Source: Streptomyces paludis
GTDB taxonomy: Bacteria > Actinomycetota > Actinomycetes > Streptomycetales > Streptomycetaceae
DNA length: 64,000 nt
Direction of reading: 5' to 3'
NCBI RefSeq assembly: GCF_003344965.1
Contig: NZ_CP031194.1
Location: forward strand, 5,766,001 to 5,830,000
Below, in pieces: positions 19,729-28,529 of this stretch. Positions within the stretch are counted from its first letter, which is position 1. The number at the start of each line of letters is the position of its first letter. Position numbers and translations under genes: made by a program. Below the pieces are notes generated by a model. It saw only the letters and a list, made by a program, of their open reading frames with translations. It was not told the DNA's origin and did no database searches.

Positions 19729-19872
19729 ATGGCCGAGACGACCGTCCGCCGCCGGGTCCGGCACACCACCCCCCGCACCGGCGAGTCCGACCGCAAGAAC
19801 GCCGCCGCCGCGCTCCAGCGCGCGCTCGACCGCCGGGACAACGGCGGCTCGACGGGCCACGTCAGCGCGTGA
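19729..19872 (+). CDS. 47-residue basic protein of unknown function
   Basis: A short gene with a good ribosome-binding site (GAGGAG) and strong G/C third-base bias. The product (starting MAETTVRRRVRHTTPRTG) is rich in Arg, Thr and Ala, with a central likely helix (KNAAAALQRALDRRDN) and a Gly/Ser tail. It has no signal peptide, membrane segment or cysteine. It is convergent with the phosphatase gene, with 15 bases between stops. I do not recognise a family. Confidence 0.6.
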   Translation: MAETTVRRRVRHTTPRTGESDRKNAAAALQRALDRRDNGGSTGHVSA

Positions 19873-19887
19873 TCCCGGTGGGGCGGA

Positions 19888-21501
19888 TCAGCGGGTGACG
19901 GTGAAGCGGTCGATCCGCCGGCCCGTCTCCGCGAGCGCCGACACCCGCAGCTCCGGGCGGTGCCCCGTCGTCACCTCGACCGCGAGGAACGAGAACCCGG
20001 TGTAGCGCACGCGCGACCACTCCACGCTCTCCGCCGCCTTCGCGCCGCCCGCCTCCCAGTGGTACGACGGCACACTCTCCAGGTCGGCGACCCGGCCCTC
20101 GTAGCTGTCCGGCACGGGGAAGTCGTACAGCGCCTTGCCCGCGCCGCCCGCCGTCACGTACACGACGCCGTCCCGTACGGAGCTGACGGCCGCGCCGACC
20201 GGCACCGGCCGCCCGACGCGGCCGGCGCGCAGCGCGTCCGTCCGCTCGTACACATGGTTGTGGCCGTTGACGACCAGATCCACCCGGTGCTTGTCGAAGA
20301 GCGGCACCCACGCGTCGCGCACCCCGCCGTCCGACGCGTGGGCGTTCGTCGTCGAGAAGGCGCAGTGGTGGAAGAAGACCACGATGAAGTCGATGTCCCG
20401 GTCGGCGCGGAGCGCGGCCAGCCGCCGGTCCAGCCAGCGCGTCTGGGCGCCGTCCGTGTAGCCAGTGTTGGCGCGGATCTCGTACGAGACATCGTTGGCG
20501 TCCAGCGCCACCACCCCCACATTGCCGTACGTGAACGAGTACACGCCCGGCGACCCCACCGGGTCGAGCCCGCCGTCCGGCAGCGTCCAGCGCGCGTTCT
20601 GCCCGCCGTAGCCGTGGGGGGAGTACCACGCCTCCATGTCGTGGTTCCCGGTGGTCACCATCCACGGCACCCGCGCGGCCACCGACTCGGTCTGCGCCAG
20701 GAACTGGTCCCACACGCGCGCGTCGTAGACATCGGACGGCAGCCCCTGGCCGTTGGCGTCCGCGTAGCAGATATCGCCCGCGTGCAGATGGAAGGCCGGG
20801 TTCTGGCCCAGGATCACCTGGTCGTTGGCGAGGGCGTCGTACGACACCCCCTGGTCCCCGAAGGCGGTGAAGACGAACGTCTCGGGGCGGGCCGGCGCCG
20901 TCCGGAAGCTGCCGACGGTCCCGATCCTGGCGGCGTCCGCCGGGTCGAAGCCGTCGTGGCCCACGCCGTAGTAGTACGTGGTGCCGGGGCGCAGCCGCTC
21001 CAGGGAGGCGTGCAGGTAGTACTGGTCCACGGCGGGCAGCTTCGCCGACAGCGCGGGCGTGCGCAGCGGGCGCACCTCCGCCCGGATCTTCCGGCTCAGC
21101 TCCCACGGCTCCGTGCCGATGCGGACGTACGGGTTCCGCACGGGCAGCGGTACCTGCCACGAGACCGTCATCCGGGTCTTCGGGTCGGCGCCGAACGCCA
21201 GATGCCGGCCGAAGGGCGCGACCAGCGCGCCGTCCACCCGCGAGGCGGCCGACGACGGCAGGAAGCCGGGGGCGCCGGGCGTCCGGGCACTTGTCGCACG
21301 GCCGGCGGGGGCGGCTGTCGCGGCTGTCGCGGCGCTGGAGCCGAGCAGGCCGGCGCCCGCCACCGTCCCGGCGGCCAGCGTCCCGGCGCGCAGCACATCG
21401 CGCCGTCCGATCCGGGCCCGCAGGTACGCGTGCTGCTCGGGCATGGTCATACGGGCGGCGAGGGAGTCGGGGATCCCGACTCGGGGAGTGGGAGATTCCA
21501 T
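19888..21501 (-). CDS. Tat-exported purple acid phosphatase-type metallophosphoesterase
   Basis: A 537-residue secreted phosphoesterase. The N-terminus holds a twin-arginine signal (GRRDVLRAG at about residues 32-40, then a hydrophobic stretch ending ATAATAAPA). A fibronectin-like purple-acid-phosphatase N-domain follows, then the metallophosphatase core with the metal ligands in order: FGDQG, GDICYAD, GNHDME, FFHH and GHNHVYER. It likely releases phosphate from organic esters outside the cell. ATG at 21501 is chosen because the protein then opens with the Tat leader; the longer frame extends antisense through leuB and is spurious. It is divergent from leuB. Confidence 0.88.
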   Translation of the reverse strand: MESPTPRVGIPDSLAARMTMPEQHAYLRARIGRRDVLRAGTLAAGTVAGAGLLGSSAATAATAAPAGRATSARTPGAPGFLPSSAASRVDGALVAPFGRHLAFGADPKTRMTVSWQVPLPVRNPYVRIGTEPWELSRKIRAEVRPLRTPALSAKLPAVDQYYLHASLERLRPGTTYYYGVGHDGFDPADAARIGTVGSFRTAPARPETFVFTAFGDQGVSYDALANDQVILGQNPAFHLHAGDICYADANGQGLPSDVYDARVWDQFLAQTESVAARVPWMVTTGNHDMEAWYSPHGYGGQNARWTLPDGGLDPVGSPGVYSFTYGNVGVVALDANDVSYEIRANTGYTDGAQTRWLDRRLAALRADRDIDFIVVFFHHCAFSTTNAHASDGGVRDAWVPLFDKHRVDLVVNGHNHVYERTDALRAGRVGRPVPVGAAVSSVRDGVVYVTAGGAGKALYDFPVPDSYEGRVADLESVPSYHWEAGGAKAAESVEWSRVRYTGFSFLAVEVTTGHRPELRVSALAETGRRIDRFTVTR

Positions 21502-21630
21502 GGCTCCGACCGTGGCACCACCGGGTGGCCCGGGCATGGAGCCCCGGCGTCCAGCGGGCGGCCGAATCGCAATGTGTCCACAGAATGGACGCACTGTGTC
21601 ATGGGCTGGGACGAGCGGTAAGGTGCCGAC

Positions 21631-22680
21631 ATGTCTCGCAGCATTGATCTCGCAGTGATCCCCGGTGACGGTATCGGCCGGGAAGTCGTGGCCCAGGGCC
21701 TCAAAGTCCTGAGCGCCGTGCTTCCGCAGGACGTGAAGCTGGAGACCAAGGAGTACGACCTCGGCGCGAGCCGCTGGCACCGTACCGGAGAGACCCTCCC
21801 GGACACGGAGCTGGAGTCCCTCAAGGGCCATGACGCGATCCTGCTCGGCGCGATCGGTGACCCGTCCGTGCCGTCCGGCGTGCTGGAGCGCGGGCTGCTC
21901 CTCAAGCTGCGCTTCGCCTTCGACCACTACGTGAACCTGCGTCCGTCGAAGCTCCTCCCCAACACGGAGACCCCGCTGGCCGGCCGCCCCGACATCGACT
22001 TCGTCGTCGTCCGCGAGGGCACCGAGGGCCCGTACACCGGCAACGGCGGCTCCCTGCGCACGGGTACGCCCGCCGAGGTGGCCACCGAGGTCAGCATCAA
22101 TACGGCGTACGGTGTGGAGCGCCTCGTCCGCGACGCGTACGAGCGGGCCAACGCCCGTCCGCGCAAGAAGCTGACGCTGGTCCACAAGAACAACGTCCTC
22201 GTCTACGCGGGCCACCTGTGGAAGAACATCTTCGACCGGGTCGGCCAGGAGTACCCCGAGGTCACCACCGACTATCTGCATGTCGACGCCGCGACGATCT
22301 TCTTCGTCACCCAGCCCGAGCGCTTCGACGTGATCGTCACCGACAACCTCTTCGGTGACATCCTCACCGACCTGGCCGCCGCCGTGACCGGCGGTATCGG
22401 CCTGGCCGCGTCCGCGAACATCAATCCGGACCGTACCTTCCCGTCGATGTTCGAGCCCGTCCACGGCTCGGCCCCGGACATCGCGGGCCAGGGCAAGGCC
22501 GACCCCACGGCCACCGTCCTCTCCGTCGCCCTGCTGCTGCGGCACCTCGGTCTCGACGCCGAGGCCGCCCGGATCGAGGAGGCCGTCGCGGCCGACCTCG
22601 CCGAGCGGGACAGCGCGGCGGCCGCCGCCCGTACCACGGACCAGATCGGCGACGCGCTCGCGGTACGCGTAGCGAGCTGA
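21631..22680 (+). CDS. leuB: 3-isopropylmalate dehydrogenase
   Basis: A 349-residue NAD- and Mg-dependent enzyme oxidising and decarboxylating 3-isopropylmalate in leucine synthesis. Family motifs are [10 protein letters not shown] at the N-terminus, [10 protein letters not shown], the catalytic Tyr in [18 protein letters not shown], and the metal/cofactor segment [15 protein letters not shown] followed by [19 protein letters not shown]. It is the shorter actinobacterial type. The start has only AAGG upstream, and TAAGGT ends 6 bases before the ATG, so the mRNA may be leaderless. It stands alone, with a terminator after it. Confidence 0.96.
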   Translation: MSRSIDLAVIPGDGIGREVVAQGLKVLSAVLPQDVKLETKEYDLGASRWHRTGETLPDTELESLKGHDAILLGAIGDPSVPSGVLERGLLLKLRFAFDHYVNLRPSKLLPNTETPLAGRPDIDFVVVREGTEGPYTGNGGSLRTGTPAEVATEVSINTAYGVERLVRDAYERANARPRKKLTLVHKNNVLVYAGHLWKNIFDRVGQEYPEVTTDYLHVDAATIFFVTQPERFDVIVTDNLFGDILTDLAAAVTGGIGLAASANINPDRTFPSMFEPVHGSAPDIAGQGKADPTATVLSVALLLRHLGLDAEAARIEEAVAADLAERDSAAAAARTTDQIGDALAVRVAS

Positions 22681-22697
22681 CCCGACGACTTCTCCTC

Positions 22698-22730
22698 GCA
22701 GCCGCCGGGTCACCAGAACCCGGCGGCTGC
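22698..22730 (+). terminator. terminator after leuB
   Basis: A perfect 13-base stem (GCAGCCGCCGGGT and complement) with a 7-base loop, 18 bases after the leuB stop. The remaining 214 bases before ilvE hold no other clear element. Confidence 0.8.
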
Positions 22731-22944
22731 GCTGTGCTGTGCGGCCACCGGGCGTACATCCAGCCCCGGACCGCACCTCCGCACCCCTCACTCACCCGTC
22801 CGCGTATTCCCAGCCATTTCCGTCCTCGCCCACCCGAGCGATAATCGGGGTGGGCCCGCGGCACACGGGAATGCTCGGACGTCCTACTAGACGTAGCGGT
22901 GTGCGCGCGGTCCGTCACACACAACCGGTGAAGGACGAGTATTC

Positions 22945-24036
22945 ATGACCACGCCAACCACGATCGAACTCAAGCCCTCCGCCAGCCCGCTGTCCGACGC
23001 GGAGCGCGAGGCGCTCCTCGCCGCCCCCGGGTTCGGCCGGTACTTCACCGACCACATGGTGACGATCAGGTGGACGGAGGGGCGCGGCTGGCACGACGCC
23101 CAGCTCGTCCCGTACGGCCCGCTCTCGCTGGACCCGGCCAATATGACCCTGCACTACGCGCAGGAGATCTTCGAGGGGCTCAAGGCGTACCGCCGCCCCG
23201 ACGGTACGGTCGCCACCTTCCGCCCGGAGGCCAACGCGGCCCGCTTCCAGCGCTCCGCCCGCCGGATGGCGATGCCGGAGCTGCCCGCCGAGACCTTCAT
23301 CGCCGCGTGCGACGCGCTCGTCCAGCAGGACAAGGCGTGGGTCCCGGCGCACGGCGGGGAGGACTCCCTCTACCTGCGCCCCTTCATGATCGCGGCCGAG
23401 GTCGGCCTCGGCGTCCGGCCCGCCAACGAGTACCTGTTCCTCGTCATCGCCTCGCCCGCCGGCGCGTACTTCCCCGGCGGCGTCGAGCCGGTCTCCGTCT
23501 GGCTCTCGGAGAACTACGTCCGCGCGGTCCCGGGCGGCATCGGTGACGCCAAGACCGGCGGCAACTACGCGGCCTCCCTGCTCGCCCAGGCCGAGGCGGC
23601 GGCGGAGGGCTGCGCCCAGGTCGCGTACCTGGACGCGGTGGAGCACCGCTGGGTCGAGGAACTCGGCGGGATGAACCTGTACTTCGTGTACGGCGACCGC
23701 ATCGTCACCCCCGAGCTGACCGGCTCCCTGCTGGCCGGCATCACCCGTGACTCGCTGCTCACCCTCGCCGGTGACCTCGGCTACACCTCCGTGGAGGGCC
23801 GGATCTCCAAGGAGCAGTGGCGCCGCGACGCGGAGAACGGCACGCTCACCGAGGTCTTCGCCTGCGGTACGGCCGCGGTGATCACCCCCGTCGGCGTCGT
23901 CAAAACCGCGAACGGGCAGTGGACCCAGTCGGGCGGCGAGCCCGGCGAGGTCACGCTGCGGCTGCGCGCGGCGCTGCTCGACATCCAGACCGGCAAGGGC
24001 GCGGACGCGCACGGCTGGATGCACGAGCTGGGCTGA
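22945..24036 (+). CDS. ilvE: branched-chain amino acid aminotransferase
   Basis: A 363-residue PLP fold-type IV aminotransferase performing the last step of valine, leucine and isoleucine synthesis with glutamate as donor. The PLP-binding lysine lies in [13 protein letters not shown]. Other family signatures are [24 protein letters not shown], the [10 protein letters not shown] glutamate segment, and the phosphate-binding [12 protein letters not shown]. The ATG follows GAAGGA. It precedes cimA but is separated from it by a hairpin and a regulatory leader. Confidence 0.95.
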   Translation: MTTPTTIELKPSASPLSDAEREALLAAPGFGRYFTDHMVTIRWTEGRGWHDAQLVPYGPLSLDPANMTLHYAQEIFEGLKAYRRPDGTVATFRPEANAARFQRSARRMAMPELPAETFIAACDALVQQDKAWVPAHGGEDSLYLRPFMIAAEVGLGVRPANEYLFLVIASPAGAYFPGGVEPVSVWLSENYVRAVPGGIGDAKTGGNYAASLLAQAEAAAEGCAQVAYLDAVEHRWVEELGGMNLYFVYGDRIVTPELTGSLLAGITRDSLLTLAGDLGYTSVEGRISKEQWRRDAENGTLTEVFACGTAAVITPVGVVKTANGQWTQSGGEPGEVTLRLRAALLDIQTGKGADAHGWMHELG

Positions 24037-24069
24037 CGGCCGGCGCCGTTGCTGACGGGGCACCGTTAC

Positions 24070-24094
24070 GGAGCCGGGGCGGGTCCCCGGCTCC
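24070..24094 (+). terminator. terminator after ilvE
   Basis: A 10-base perfect stem (GGAGCCGGGG/CCCCGGCTCC) with a 5-base loop, 33 bases after ilvE. Confidence 0.7.
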
Positions 24095-24233
24095 GGGCCC
24101 GGCCGTCTTCAGAGCCCCAGGCGTCCTAGGGGCCCCGCGCGTCCCAGGGGGCCCGTCCGTATCGCCCGAATCGTGAGACGGTTCCCGCGGGGCGCGCCGG
24201 ACGTGCGAAAATCGCCCCGTGCTCTCGTTCGCC

Positions 24234-24269
24234 ATGATTATTGGCAGCAAGCGCGCCGGTCCGCAGTGA
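24234..24269 (+). CDS. putative cimA leader peptide (MIIGSKRAGPQ)
   Basis: An 11-residue reading frame with two consecutive Ile codons (ATT ATT, both uncommon at this GC), stopping 54 bases before a hairpin and T-run. An in-frame GTG at 24219 would extend it by five residues (MLSFA). No ribosome-binding site is obvious, so it may be translated from a near-leaderless transcript. Isoleucine is the end product of the citramalate route, so Ile codons are what an attenuator here would use. This is inferred from layout and composition only. Confidence 0.65.
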   Translation: MIIGSKRAGPQ

Positions 24270-24349
24270 TCGCCCCGTACCACCCGTACGGCGCGGCCAC
24301 CGTGCCTCAGACCCGCGCGCAGACCTCTCGCACCCGCGAGGGGTTTTTT
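24252..24349 (+). promoter_or_regulatory. cimA attenuator: alternative stem and terminator
   Basis: CGCGCCG inside the leader frame (24252-24258) is complementary to 24289-24295. A terminator hairpin follows: CCTCTCGC (24324-24331), loop ACCC, GCGAGGGG (24336-24343), then TTTTTT (24344-24349). The layout matches the ilvB attenuator. It accounts for most of the 405-base ilvE-cimA gap. Confidence 0.7.
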
Positions 24350-24441
24350 CGTTTTCCGGCCCCACCCCGGACGGAAACGGACGGCACGCGATGATGGGGG
24401 CAAGTGGAGCCAGACATTCCACTCGACAGGAGCAAACCACC

Positions 24442-26049
24442 ATGACCACAGAGTCCCCGGAGACCGACAGCGGTTTTCATGTCTTCGACACGACGCTGCG
24501 CGACGGCGCGCAGCGCGAAGGCATCAACCTCACGGTCGCCGACAAGCTGGCCATCGCCCGGTACCTGGACGACTTCGGCGTGGGCTTCATCGAGGGCGGC
24601 TGGCCGGGCGCCAACCCGCGGGACACGGAGTTCTTCGCGCGGGCCCAGCAGGAGATCGACTTCCGGCACGCCCAGCTCGTGGCCTTCGGCTCCACCCGTC
24701 GGGCGGGCGGGAGCGCCGCCGAGGACCCGCAGGTCGCGGCGCTGGTCGCGTCGGGCGCCCCGGTGGTCACCCTGGTCGCCAAGTCCCATGACCGCCATGT
24801 CGAGCTGGCCCTGCGCACCACCCTCGAAGAGAACCTGGAGATGGTCCGCGACACCGTCTCCCACCTGCGCGAACAGGGCCGCCGCGTATTCGTCGACTGT
24901 GAGCACTTCTTCGACGGCTACCGCGCCAACCCGGAGTACGCCAAGGCCGTCGTCCGGACCGCCACCGACGCCGGCGCCGAGGTCGTCATCCTCTGCGACA
25001 CCAACGGCGGCATGCTCCCCGCGCAGATCCAGGCCGTCGTCTCCACCGTCCTCGCGGACACCGGCGCCCGGCTCGGGATCCACGCGCAGGACGACACCGG
25101 CTGCGCCGTCGCCAACACGCTCGCGGCCGTCGACGCCGGCGCCACCCATGTCCAGTGCACGGCCAACGGATACGGCGAGCGCGTCGGCAACGCCAATCTC
25201 TTCCCCGTCGTCGCCGCCCTGGAGCTGAAGTACGACAAACGCGTCCTGCCGGCCGGCGCGCTCGCGGAGATGACCCGGATCTCGCACGCCATCGCCGAGA
25301 TCGTCAACCTCGCGCCCTCCACCCACCAGCCGTACGTGGGGGTCTCCGCCTTCGCCCACAAGGGCGGGCTGCACGCCTCCGCGATCAAGGTCGACCCCGA
25401 TCTCTACCAGCACATCGACCCCGCCCGGGTCGGCAACAGCATGCGGATGCTCGTCTCCGACATGGCGGGCCGCGCCTCCATCGAGCTGAAGGGCAAGGAG
25501 CTGGGCATCGACCTCGGTGACGACCGCGATCTGGTCGGCCGGGTCGTCGCCCGGGTCAAGGAGCGTGAGCTGCGGGGATACACGTACGAGGCGGCCGACG
25601 CCTCCTTCGAGCTGATGCTCCGCGAGGAGGTCGAGGGCCGGGCGCGCGGCTACTTCCGTACGGAGTCCTGGCGCGCGATCGTCGAGGACCGGCCGGACGG
25701 CTCGCACGCCAACGAGGCCACGGTGAAGCTGTGGGCCAAGGGCGAGCGCATCGTCGCCACCGCCGAGGGGAACGGCCCGGTCAACGCCCTGGACAAGGCC
25801 ATGCGGGTCGGTCTGGAGCGGATCTACCCGCAGCTCGCCAAACTGGAGCTGGTGGACTACAAGGTCCGCATCCTCGAAGGCAGGCACGGTACGGAGTCCA
25901 CCACCCGGGTGCTGGTCACCACGAGCGACGGCACCGGGGAGTGGTCCACGGTCGGGGTCGCCGAGAACGTGATCGCGGCGTCCTGGCAGGCGCTGGAGGA
26001 CGCGTACACGTACGGGCTGCTGCGGGCCGGGGTCGAACCGGCCGTGTAG
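24442..26049 (+). CDS. cimA: (R)-citramalate synthase
   Basis: A 535-residue enzyme of the DRE-TIM metallolyase family. It condenses pyruvate and acetyl-CoA to citramalate, opening a threonine-independent path to 2-oxobutyrate and isoleucine. The catalytic barrel has the signature FDTTLRDGAQREG near residue 14, the metal-site HAQDDTGCAVANTLAA, and GYGERVGNANL and AHKGGLHASAI. The C-terminal 100 residues form the LeuA-type allosteric domain (ATVKLWAKGER...TTRVLVTTSDGTGEWSTVGV). AGGAG precedes the ATG at 24442. The family includes homocitrate and isopropylmalate synthases, but length and motifs fit CimA. Confidence 0.93.
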   Translation: MTTESPETDSGFHVFDTTLRDGAQREGINLTVADKLAIARYLDDFGVGFIEGGWPGANPRDTEFFARAQQEIDFRHAQLVAFGSTRRAGGSAAEDPQVAALVASGAPVVTLVAKSHDRHVELALRTTLEENLEMVRDTVSHLREQGRRVFVDCEHFFDGYRANPEYAKAVVRTATDAGAEVVILCDTNGGMLPAQIQAVVSTVLADTGARLGIHAQDDTGCAVANTLAAVDAGATHVQCTANGYGERVGNANLFPVVAALELKYDKRVLPAGALAEMTRISHAIAEIVNLAPSTHQPYVGVSAFAHKGGLHASAIKVDPDLYQHIDPARVGNSMRMLVSDMAGRASIELKGKELGIDLGDDRDLVGRVVARVKERELRGYTYEAADASFELMLREEVEGRARGYFRTESWRAIVEDRPDGSHANEATVKLWAKGERIVATAEGNGPVNALDKAMRVGLERIYPQLAKLELVDYKVRILEGRHGTESTTRVLVTTSDGTGEWSTVGVAENVIAASWQALEDAYTYGLLRAGVEPAV

Positions 26050-26143
26050 GCGCGGCTCCCGGCGTCCGCTCTGCCGTCCCGTTCAGGGCTTTGGGGCCGC
26101 CGCTTCTGTTGGCGGCCCCGGAGCGGGCCGGTAGCTTCGGGGT

Positions 26144-27526
26144 ATGAGGTCGAGGCTGGTTTCCACACTGTCCGGGCTGTTTCTCGCCTTTTCCTGCTGC
26201 TCGCTCACCGCCGTGGCGCTGGCACCCGCCGCGCGCGCGGCGGACACCGGGCCGGTGGCCGTGGGCGAGGCGCTGAAGAAGGGGCCCGTCTATGTGGACC
26301 CGCGCGCCGCGTCCCAGCTCCCGGCGGCCGACGCCCGCGCGCTCGCCAAGAAGATCGAGGACGCCGACAAGCCGCTCTTCGTGGCGGTCCTGCCCGACAC
26401 CGCGGAGTTCCCGGCGGACAGCGTCATCCGGACCGTACGGACCCAGACCGGGGTGACGGGTGTGTACGCCGTCCGTCTCGGTGACCGCTTCGACGCCAAG
26501 GCCGACAGCTCCGTCCTGTCCGCGCGGGCCGTCACCAATCTGACCGACGCGGTCCGGGCGGGCGGCGCGGTCGACGCCGTGACCGAGCTGAACAACTTCG
26601 TGGACCAGGCGCTCCCGCAGACCCGGGGTCACGCGCCGGCCTCGTGGAGCGGCGGGGCGGGCGGGAGCGACGGCGCCGGAACCGGCGCGCTCATCGGGTT
26701 CGGCGCGCTCGCCGTGCTGGGCGGCGCCACCGCGTACGCGGTCACCCGCCGGAACGTGCGACGGCGGACCGAGCGGGACCGGGCGGCCCTCGACACGCTG
26801 CGGGTCGTGGTCGACGAGGACATCACCGCGTTCGGCGAGGAGCTGGACCGGCTCGACTTCCACCCGGCCGAGGCCGGCGCCGACGACGCGATGCGCGCGG
26901 ACTACGCGCGGTCCCTCGACGCGTACGAGAAGGCGAAGTCCCTGATGGCCTCGGCCCGGCGGCCCGCCGATGTGCGCCCGGTGACCGAGGAGCTGGAGAG
27001 CGGCCGGTTCGCGCTGGCCACGCTGGACGCGCGCAGAAAGGGCGCCCCGCTGCCGGAGCGCCGTTCGCCGTGCTTCTTCGACCCGCGCCACGGCCCCTCG
27101 GTGAAGGACGCGGAGTGGGCCCCGCCCGCCGGTGTCCGGCGGACCGTGCCGGTCTGCGCGGCCGACGCGGCCCGGCTGGCGGACGGCGAGGATCCGGCGG
27201 TCCGTACCGTACGGACGGACGGCGGGCCGCGCCCCTACTACGACGCGGGTCCCGCGTACGGACCCTGGGCCGGGGGCTACTTCGGCGGCGGGCTGCTGCC
27301 GGGGCTGCTGGTGGGCACGATGCTCGGCTCGATGATGGCGACGCCCGCGTACGCGGCGGACTTCGGCGGCGGTGACGCCTCGGGCTTCGGCGGCGACTCC
27401 ACGGGAGGCGACTACTCGGGCGGGGACTTCGACCCGGGCGACTTCGGTGGTGGCGGCGGCTTCGGCGGGGGAGGCGGGTTCGACGGCGGCGGTGGCGGTG
27501 GCGGATTCGACGGGGGCGGCTTCTAG
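26144..27526 (+). CDS. Gly-rich exported membrane protein of unknown function
   Basis: A 460-residue protein. It has an N-terminal signal peptide (hydrophobic FLAFSCCSLTAVALAPAARA, cleavage after residue 33 or so), an extracellular domain of about 130 residues, one transmembrane helix (TGALIGFGALAVLGGATAYAV, about 180-200), and a charged intracellular-type region. The C-terminal 75 residues are almost entirely Gly, Phe and Asp repeats. Such tails occur in some membrane-surface proteins but the family is not recognised. There is no ribosome-binding site; TAGCTT ends 6 bases before the ATG, suggesting a leaderless mRNA. The downstream gap holds two GTGCC/GGCAC inverted repeats. Confidence 0.7.
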   Translation: MRSRLVSTLSGLFLAFSCCSLTAVALAPAARAADTGPVAVGEALKKGPVYVDPRAASQLPAADARALAKKIEDADKPLFVAVLPDTAEFPADSVIRTVRTQTGVTGVYAVRLGDRFDAKADSSVLSARAVTNLTDAVRAGGAVDAVTELNNFVDQALPQTRGHAPASWSGGAGGSDGAGTGALIGFGALAVLGGATAYAVTRRNVRRRTERDRAALDTLRVVVDEDITAFGEELDRLDFHPAEAGADDAMRADYARSLDAYEKAKSLMASARRPADVRPVTEELESGRFALATLDARRKGAPLPERRSPCFFDPRHGPSVKDAEWAPPAGVRRTVPVCAADAARLADGEDPAVRTVRTDGGPRPYYDAGPAYGPWAGGYFGGGLLPGLLVGTMLGSMMATPAYAADFGGGDASGFGGDSTGGDYSGGDFDPGDFGGGGGFGGGGGFDGGGGGGGFDGGGF

Positions 27527-27542
27527 AGCCGGGAGGGGCGTG

Positions 27543-27587
27543 CGTGCCCGTTGGGGCACGGGGGGTGTTCGTGCCGGGTGGGGCACG
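27543..27587 (+). repeat. tandem pair of short inverted repeats
   Basis: CGTGCCC/GGGCACG (27543-27560) and CGTGCC/GGCACG (27570-27587) follow the Gly-rich protein gene. They could act as a weak bipartite terminator. No T-run is present. Confidence 0.45.
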
Positions 27588-27681
27588 GGGCCGGAAGCCG
27601 TGTCCCCGTCTCCGTCCGCGCGGGGGTGCTGTTCCTGATCCCGCTTCTGATCCTGGTGGTCCGTGAGCGGCGCACCGGAGG

Positions 27682-28302
27682 TCAGACGGCCTCGGGGCCC
27701 TTCTTGATCGCGGAGATGTCGAAGTTCAGCTTGACCTTGTCGCTGACCATCACGCCACCGGTCTCCAGCGCGGCGTTCCAGGTCAGGCCCCAGTCGGAGC
27801 GCAGGATCGAGGCGCTGCCCTCGAAGCCGACGCGCTCGTTGCCGTAGACGTCGGTGGCGGAGCCGTGGAACTCCAGGTCGATCGTGAGCGGCTTGGTGAC
27901 GTCCTTGATCGTGAGGTCGCCGACGAGGCGGTACGTCTCCGCGTCGAGCTGCTCGACGGAGGTGGAGCGGAAGGTCATCCGGGGGAAGGTGTCGGCGTCG
28001 AAGAAGTCGGCGCTGCGCAGGTGGGCGTCGCGGTCCGCGACACCGGTGTCGACGCTGGCGATGGAGACGTCGATGGTGGCCGAGGAGTTCGCGGGGGCCG
28101 AGCCGTCGAGGCTCAGGGAGCCCTCGTGCTCGGCGAACGTGCCCCGGACATTGGTGACCATCGCGTGCCGGACGGTGAAGCTGATCGTGCTGTGGGAGGG
28201 GTCGATGGCGTAGTCGCCGGTGAGGGCGGCCAGTGCCGGGTCCACCTCGCGGACGGCGGTGGCGGTGCCGGTGGCGCTGTTCTTGCGGCCGAAGAGAGCC
28301 AT
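27682..28302 (-). CDS. YceI-family protein
   Basis: A 206-residue lipocalin-like beta-barrel protein of the YceI family, which binds polyisoprenoid or similar lipids in characterised members. Family stretches are the N-terminal DPSHSTISFTVRHAMVTNVRG, then SIDTGV-type repeats (IASVDTGVADRDAHLRSADFFD), PRMTFRSTS, and LTIKDVTKPLTID. There is no signal peptide, so it appears cytoplasmic. ATG at 28302 is chosen for its AGGAGAA site; an upstream in-frame start at 28335 falls in the promoter leader. A well-spaced promoter lies upstream. Confidence 0.9.
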   Translation of the reverse strand: MALFGRKNSATGTATAVREVDPALAALTGDYAIDPSHSTISFTVRHAMVTNVRGTFAEHEGSLSLDGSAPANSSATIDVSIASVDTGVADRDAHLRSADFFDADTFPRMTFRSTSVEQLDAETYRLVGDLTIKDVTKPLTIDLEFHGSATDVYGNERVGFEGSASILRSDWGLTWNAALETGGVMVSDKVKLNFDISAIKKGPEAV

Positions 28303-28350
28303 GATGTTCTCCTGTGCGTGTTGTTTAGAGTTCAAGCGCTGTCGGAATCG

Positions 28351-28379
28351 ACCATAGACCTCTCTCGTTCAAAGTTCAA
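28351..28379 (-). promoter_or_regulatory. promoter of the YceI gene with GTTCAA repeats
   Basis: On the minus strand, TTGAAC (28379-28374), a 17-base spacer, then TATGGT (28356-28351), about 49 bases before the start codon. The -35 overlaps a direct repeat of GTTCAA (28367-28372 and 28374-28379), and a third copy lies at 28330-28335. The repeats may be a regulator site. Confidence 0.6.
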
Positions 28380-28529
28380 CTATGTTCACCCGATCGAGTA
28401 GTCGGGGGAGCGGTGGACGCGCGTAGACGCGGGCAGAATCCCTGCGTTCGCTCAGTTGTCCAGACGGTTGTCGGCCCATTGGCAGCCGGTTTTCCCGCCG
28501 ATTTCCTCGGCAGAGAGAGGATTCCCCCC

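Noticed and set aside
21502..22791. Upstream extension of the purple acid phosphatase frame to 967 residues
   Set aside because: The extension is antisense to leuB and has no family similarity. The Tat signal peptide places the start at 21501.
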